From Paramecium sonneborni (taxonomy: Eukaryota; Ciliophora; Oligohymenophorea; Peniculida; Parameciidae): 64,000 nucleotides of DNA. The stretch is from assembly GCA_905182985.1 (NCBI GenBank), contig CAJJDN010000039.1:124001-188000 (forward strand), written 5' to 3'. The position numbers and the translations under genes were made by a program. A model generated the notes under the pieces. That model saw only the letters and a list, made by a program, of their open reading frames with translations. It did not search any database and was not told the origin of the DNA. This document shows, piece after piece, positions 59,314 to 64,000 of this stretch; within the stretch, counting starts at the first letter, position 1, and every line of letters begins with the position of its first letter.

Positions 59314-60125
59314 TCATTTAGTTTTTTTAATTAAACTATCACCAATCCAGTTAGTAATAAAATTAAATTATTTAGTATGAATCTATAATATATTTAAAAT
59401 ACAATACAAGTAAGTTATGGAAAATATGTATCCTAAAATTTATAATAAGTAGATGTCGAGACCAATAGAGATCAATAAAGTATAAAGAAGTTGGTATTTG
59501 ATGATTAGTGTAAATATATTTTTATATATACAAATACTCCAATCATGGTCTTTGCAATTTTATTTGCAATCCCAACAAAATTCAAATTTACAAACTTAAC
59601 ATGTCATATGTGAACAACCACCATTTTTAGTAATTTTAACTTCACATCTAGGACATTAATAGGTAGAAATAAATTCAGTTATTTCATTAAGTAAAGTTTT
59701 ATATGAAATTTGTTCATAGTTTTCTAATCTGGTTTAACATATTTAACAAATATCAACACAATTGACTTTACAAGGTTTTAAATAATAGAATTCACAGTTT
59801 TTATTTGGACATTATTAGACATCTAGAGATTTTTTACAATAGCTTTTAAATAATTAGTCATGAATATCTTAAATGAAATAATTTTAGATAGCTAATTATT
59901 AGATTGAATCAAAATATAGTGTTTACTTACATCCACCTGGACAATCAATATTTATATGGGTACCATCAGATGTCCAATATTCTTCTATTTTAATCTAATT
60001 TATAATTTAAACATAATTACTTTGGTATAATGTTTAATGCAATTCAGGCAAACTTTACAATTGCATTCCAAAAGGGACATTTGAGTATTTTCGTAACATA
60101 TTTGACAAAAATTTTGAACTTGCAT
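59314..60125 (-). CDS. RBR-type E3 ubiquitin ligase with C-terminal membrane anchors, 261 aa
   Basis: ATG 60125 to TGA 59314, one 26-nt intron, 262 codons. RING1 (CQICYENTQMSLLECNCKVC, CIKHY), an IBR region (CPNKNCEFYYLKPCKVNC, CQICQTRLENYEQ), and RING2/Rcat CPRCEVKITKNGGCSHMTC with CKFEFCWDC. In RBR ligases the catalytic cysteine sits in Rcat; here the Cys after the Gly-Gly pair of KNGGCSHMTC is the candidate. After the zinc region come two to three membrane helices (LLYTLLISIGLDIYLLQIL), as in RNF19/RNF144-type proteins, so it likely acts at an internal membrane. RING1 is short and the linker compact. Confidence 0.88.
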
Positions 60126-60341
60126 AGAATTTATTTATAATTTCTAAATTTACACTAAAATAATTAGCAAAATTAGTGAAAGAATTAAAGATTAAGTAAT
60201 TTATAAAATTATCATGTTTAATCAATCAAAATGATTCTTTTGAGTAGTAGAGTATATAGATGACGAGAGAATAATGAAGAGCAATCAAAAATCTATTAAA
60301 ATTCTATAGTTTAATAAAAAAATAAATAATAATATCATAAA

Positions 60342-60819
60342 ATGGATTAAGACAAGGGAAAAAGATAATAATAAGATTATGATTAGATTGCAACAGAAGA
60401 ATTAAATAAGTTGAGTCTATCAGGAGGAGATTTGGTTACAAATGTTTCTGCAACATTATTAAAATCAGTTTAGAAAGTGTAGAATGAGGAGATTAAATTA
60501 AAAGCATTATCAAAGTTTCATTAAACTTTGAGTAAATTTACAGTTTAGAATGTTTCAGCAGTAAGAGACTATGAAAATATATTAGGAATTACTTTAAAAG
60601 TTATCAAATGATAAATTGTTAATCTTTTTTGATTATGTTAATTATTCATTTGAATGTTTAAGTAAGGGAACTAAATTACCAGAAATGAGTAATTCATACA
60701 ATTCAACATTCTTGTTGAATGTATATAATAAGATGGTAGAATTAAGAGGATTACCAATTATTATAGAGTCAATAAGTTAGAAGAAAACATTACCAACACA
60801 AATTATTACAATAAAGTGA
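60342..60819 (+). CDS. Hypothetical helical protein, 150 aa
   Basis: ATG 60342 to TGA 60817-60819; one 25-nt intron (GTAAGAGAC...TATTAG) gives 151 codons. Helical and mixed-charge (ATEELNKLSLSGGDLVTN, ELLQKLSNDKLLIFFDYVNY), ending in SISQKKTLPTQIITIK. No family recognised. The exon fit makes it a likely real gene. It starts 216 bp from the divergent RBR gene. Confidence 0.7.
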
Positions 60820-61396
60820 CATATATAATAAAACAAAGAAAAATTTTTATTAAAATTTATCTAGATTAAAGAAATCATTATTTATAATTTTAATCTTATT
60901 AGAATTCAAGGCCATAATTGGATTCGATGGTTCATAAAATCTTATATTTTCTATACTAATTTTTTTCTGTCTTTTCTTAAGTAAAGAAAATGATATAGAA
61001 TTAATATCATTGTATAAATTATTATCTTCTTATCAAGAAATTATAAAAGTTGATTTATAAAAATGGAGCATCAGAATTAATAATAAAAAGCTTAAGTAAA
61101 CATAGTTTTTGATAAGATTAAAATTCTTTAGGATATTAGTTGTAACTCAAAAGAAATCTCAATAATATTTATCGATCAGTTCAATAAAATATAGACAATC
61201 TTTAAAATGTAGAACAACAATGTTTATCAATCTTAAATCTCAAGAATTTATAAGTATTTTTTTAACAAAACAGCAACAACTTCTTTATATAATTAAAAGA
61301 GAACCTTAGAATTTTAAAAGCAAAAGAAAATTTGAAATAAATTAATTAAATATATAAATTGAAATTTAACATTAAATATTTATAGTTAACAAATGA
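60820..61396 (+). pseudogene. Open frame without start codon
   Basis: A frame free of TGA covers almost 190 codons to TGA near 61396 and contains plausible coding stretches (LEFKAIIGFDGSQ, KENDIELISLYKLLSSYQE, LLYIIKREPQNFKSKRKFEI), but there is no ATG before the middle. It could be a gene with an undetected first exon or a remnant. Its 3' part lies in the assembly overlap that starts at 61287. Confidence 0.35.
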
Positions 61397-61443
61397 AAAG
61401 AACTGTGAGATGAATTAAATGTATAGCAAAAATTAATCTGAAG

Positions 61444-61873
61444 ATGGTTATATGGCTTAAATTGGAAGATATATTATTTAAAGTTAAATTAATGACATCA
61501 TTTTCTATTGATTCTAATAAATTAAAAGAACTAAAAGAAGAAATTAATAAATTGATAAGCAGGCTTAGGTTAAATGAGGAAAACAAGTTAAAAATATATC
61601 TAGATTAAGTGAAGAATAATGATCTTTATTAGTTTAATCATTTAAACTTGGTCTTATCTTTTAGAATACAAACCTGCTCCATTCAATATTTTAAATAAAG
61701 TTGATAGAGACTTAATTTTTAACATAAAGAAGATATAAGATATATGTTATTATAGAATTTTAAACAACTACAATTCATTAAAAGAAGGAATGTATAATAT
61801 AAAGTACATCATTTAAGTAAATTTGATAGATATGAAAGAAAAAAGAGCAAGAGTGAAATTAAAATGTGGATGA
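61444..61873 (+). CDS. Coiled-coil protein, exon structure uncertain (first copy)
   Basis: From ATG 61444 the frame reads WLKLEDILFKVKLM, SNKLKELKEEINKLISRLRL and NEENKLKIYLDQVKNNDLYQ. A shift near 61665 leads to YKPAPFNILNKVDRDLIFNI and ends at TGA 61871-61873 after KEKRARVKLKCG. No normal intron was found for the shift (candidate GT-AG intervals are 14 or 56 nt). About 130 residues. The same gene is present again at 62648-63077. Confidence 0.5.
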
Positions 61874-61904
61874 TATATATTTATATAAAATTATATAAAT
61901 TAAG

Positions 61905-62336
61905 ATGAAAAATAAAGGAAGTTTTATAATAAATAAGAAATCATCAATAAAGAGTAGTAAATTGTTTTTGTTTGAGAATCTTTTATTTGAGGATGTTCCA
62001 ATAGCTGCAAAATAAGCTTATCTTGAATGCCTTGAGAAATAAATAAATGATTTAGATATGATGAGGAAATAATTGAATGAGAATATATAGAAATAAGAAT
62101 TAATAAAAAGACAATAGTAATAGTTTAGAAAAGAGATTGAAAATATTTAGAATGATTAAAAACTTGATCATAATATCATAAATTAGTCAATGTTATTAAG
62201 TCAATTTATAAGCGAATAATAAAAATTAGATACCTGTTTAATTGAATAAAGTTATTTAAAAGATTTAGAATACTTGTAAAATTAATAACTTAAAACATCA
62301 AATCAATTCGTCCCTTTTGAAAATGAATTTTTATGA
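61905..62336 (+). CDS. Coiled-coil protein, 143 aa (first copy)
   Basis: ATG 61905 to TGA 62334-62336, no intron, 144 codons. A basic N-terminus (KNKGSFIINKKSSIKSSK), then LFENLLFEDVPIAAKQAYLE, then a Gln/Glu/Leu coiled coil (QKQELIKRQQQQFRKEIENI) to the end. The gene lies 31 bp after the preceding coiled-coil gene on the same strand. Function unknown. The second copy at 63109-63540 is the same DNA repeated by the assembly overlap. Confidence 0.7.
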
Positions 62337-62357
62337 TTAATAAATTATATATAAACT

Positions 62358-62489
62358 ATGTTTTGGTAATAAAGGCCTGTTACTTACAATAATTAAAGGA
62401 CATTTGAGAGCAACTTCTATTTTGCATAGCATGATGCTCCATAATATCCTAGTAATTTCATAAAGACAAGCAGGTAATAAGTTATAAGA
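62358..62489 (+). pseudogene. Truncated duplicate of the P4-ATPase first exon
   Basis: Same sequence as 63562-63693, cut off by the N at 62490 within the first intron. An artefact of the contig overlap, not a second gene. Confidence 0.85.
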
Positions 62490-62647
62490 NATATAATTAA
62501 AAGAGAACCTTAGAATTTTAAAAGCAAAAGAAAATTTGAAATAAATTAATTAAATATATAAATTGAAATTTAACATTAAATATTTATAGTTAACAAATGA
62601 AAAGAACTGTGAGATGAATTAAATGTATAGCAAAAATTAATCTGAAG

Positions 62648-63077
62648 ATGGTTATATGGCTTAAATTGGAAGATATATTATTTAAAGTTAAATTAATGAC
62701 ATCATTTTCTATTGATTCTAATAAATTAAAAGAACTAAAAGAAGAAATTAATAAATTGATAAGCAGGCTTAGGTTAAATGAGGAAAACAAGTTAAAAATA
62801 TATCTAGATTAAGTGAAGAATAATGATCTTTATTAGTTTAATCATTTAAACTTGGTCTTATCTTTTAGAATACAAACCTGCTCCATTCAATATTTTAAAT
62901 AAAGTTGATAGAGACTTAATTTTTAACATAAAGAAGATATAAGATATATGTTATTATAGAATTTTAAACAACTACAATTCATTAAAAGAAGGAATGTATA
63001 ATATAAAGTACATCATTTAAGTAAATTTGATAGATATGAAAGAAAAAAGAGCAAGAGTGAAATTAAAATGTGGATGA
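62648..63077 (+). CDS. Coiled-coil protein (second copy of 61444-61873)
   Basis: Same as the first copy with offset 1204, including the unresolved frame shift. One of the two should be dropped when the overlap is collapsed. Confidence 0.5.
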
Positions 63078-63108
63078 TATATATTTATATAAAATTATAT
63101 AAATTAAG

Positions 63109-63540
63109 ATGAAAAATAAAGGAAGTTTTATAATAAATAAGAAATCATCAATAAAGAGTAGTAAATTGTTTTTGTTTGAGAATCTTTTATTTGAGGATGT
63201 TCCAATAGCTGCAAAATAAGCTTATCTTGAATGCCTTGAGAAATAAATAAATGATTTAGATATGATGAGGAAATAATTGAATGAGAATATATAGAAATAA
63301 GAATTAATAAAAAGACAATAGTAATAGTTTAGAAAAGAGATTGAAAATATTTAGAATGATTAAAAACTTGATCATAATATCATAAATTAGTCAATGTTAT
63401 TAAGTCAATTTATAAGCGAATAATAAAAATTAGATACCTGTTTAATTGAATAAAGTTATTTAAAAGATTTAGAATACTTGTAAAATTAATAACTTAAAAC
63501 ATCAAATCAATTCGTCCCTTTTGAAAATGAATTTTTATGA
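63109..63540 (+). CDS. Coiled-coil protein, 143 aa (second copy of 61905-62336)
   Basis: Same as the first copy with offset 1204. It lies 21 bp upstream of the P4-ATPase start on the same strand, so the two genes are very tightly spaced. Confidence 0.7.
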
Positions 63541-63561
63541 TTAATAAATTATATATAAACT

Positions 63562-64000
63562 ATGTTTTGGTAATAAAGGCCTGTTACTTACAATAATTAA
63601 AGGACATTTGAGAGCAACTTCTATTTTGCATAGCATGATGCTCCATAATATCCTAGTAATTTCATAAAGACAAGCAGGTAATAAGTTATAAGACTTATAA
63701 TTAGATATAACTTAGTAACATTTTTACCATTCTCTTTGTTACTTTAATTTACTAGATACGCTAACATTTACTTTTTATGCATTGCAATAATTTAATGCAT
63801 ACCAATATTATCAACTTTAAATCCGTTTAGTGCAATAGCTCCATTAGTATTTGTTTTAGGACTTTCAATGTGTAGAGAGGGTTGGGAAGATTATGGTCGT
63901 CATGTATCAGATAATGAGGTAAATTCAACAGATTGTTTTGTTTTAAAGGATAGAAGAGTAACAAAGTAATTATAACTGTTTTATTCTACATTAGGACTAC
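63562..64000 (+). CDS. P4-ATPase (phospholipid flippase), N-terminal part, cut by the window end
   Basis: ATG 63562; one 27-nt intron (GTAATAAG...TAATTAG) joins TFESNFYFAQHDAPQYPSNF with YNLVTFLPFSLLLQFTRYAN. The following IYFLCIAIIQCIPILSTLNP, PLVFVLGLSMCREGWEDYGR and HVSDNEVNSTDCFVLKD are the hallmark P4 sequence (TM1-TM2 and the start of the actuator domain). Flippases move phosphatidylserine or phosphatidylethanolamine to the cytosolic leaflet using ATP, usually with a CDC50 partner. The rest, including the DKTG site, lies beyond the window. Confidence 0.93.

Larger units (their letters stand above)
61287..63693. repeat. Unmerged contig overlap: 61287-62489 repeated at 62491-63693
   Basis: A 1203-bp direct duplication separated by one N at 62490 (offset 1204). 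It carries two coiled-coil genes and the first exon of the P4-ATPase; only the second copy continues into the ATPase. Confidence 0.92.

Noticed and set aside
1..64000. Karyorelict-type code (TGA as Trp or stop) for the whole genome
   Set aside because: In the well-recognised genes (SAR1, RPB10, NAP1, SLC25, CXC, methyltransferase, RAP) every Trp is TGG and TGA appears only as the stop. At most a few doubtful in-frame TGAs exist.
1..64000. tRNA, rRNA, CRISPR arrays, telomeric repeats or prokaryotic operons
   Set aside because: I saw no cloverleaf-like GC-richer segments, rRNA stretches, spaced repeats, or C4A2/C3A3 telomere tracts. The code and introns exclude a bacterial source.

Overview
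The window is macronuclear-type DNA of a ciliate, most likely Paramecium or a close relative. Genes read through only if TAA and TAG mean glutamine and TGA is the sole stop. The base composition is extremely AT-rich. I could place about 40 introns, nearly all of 20-32 nt, starting GTA/GTT and mostly ending TAG, with a minority ending AAG or CAG; removing them restores frame exactly in about 30 genes. A trichocyst matrix protein supports Paramecium. All gene calls below are hand translations in this code; no alignment was run.

Layout. 1-7.7 kb: two convergent coiled-coil genes, a decayed LamG-like gene, a two-pore (TPC-type) cation channel and a bZIP factor. 7.8-13.2 kb: small unknown genes, a coiled-coil gene and a VDAC-like porin. 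13.2-26 kb, all on the minus strand: a VIT-type iron transporter with a perfect palindrome upstream, trichocyst matrix protein, NAP1, an unknown gene, a protein kinase lacking its DFG segment, a mitochondrial carrier, a TPR protein with a Q22 tract, and maleylacetoacetate isomerase. 26-37 kb: a 1290-residue type I membrane protein, a broken coiled-coil gene and a RAP-domain protein. 37-44.4 kb: coiled-coil, Cys-cluster/bZIP and CXC (tesmin-type) proteins, a putative myristoylated protein, SAR1 and a second two-domain channel. 44.6-49 kb is gene-poor with two unknown proteins. 49.5-60.8 kb: a surface-antigen-like protein, a methyltransferase, RPB10, a tandem ubiquitin-like protein, a Sec14/CRAL-TRIO protein, coiled coils and an RBR E3 ligase. 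61-64 kb: coiled coils and the start of a P4-ATPase.

Assembly. Five single N bases (284, 19925, 27922, 30524, 62490) each mark a place where two contigs overlap by roughly 1.1-1.4 kb but were not merged, so five stretches appear twice. Collapsing the two overlaps inside the 26-32.6 kb gene leaves one intact reading frame, so these are artefacts and not biological repeats.

The genes do not form a pathway or operon; they are ordinary densely packed eukaryotic genes on both strands. The observations most worth checking are the kinase whose DFG segment is missing at a TA junction that coincides with a contig edge, in-frame TGA codons inside otherwise open genes, a protein combining a cysteine cluster with a bZIP region, and the palindrome next to the iron transporter.
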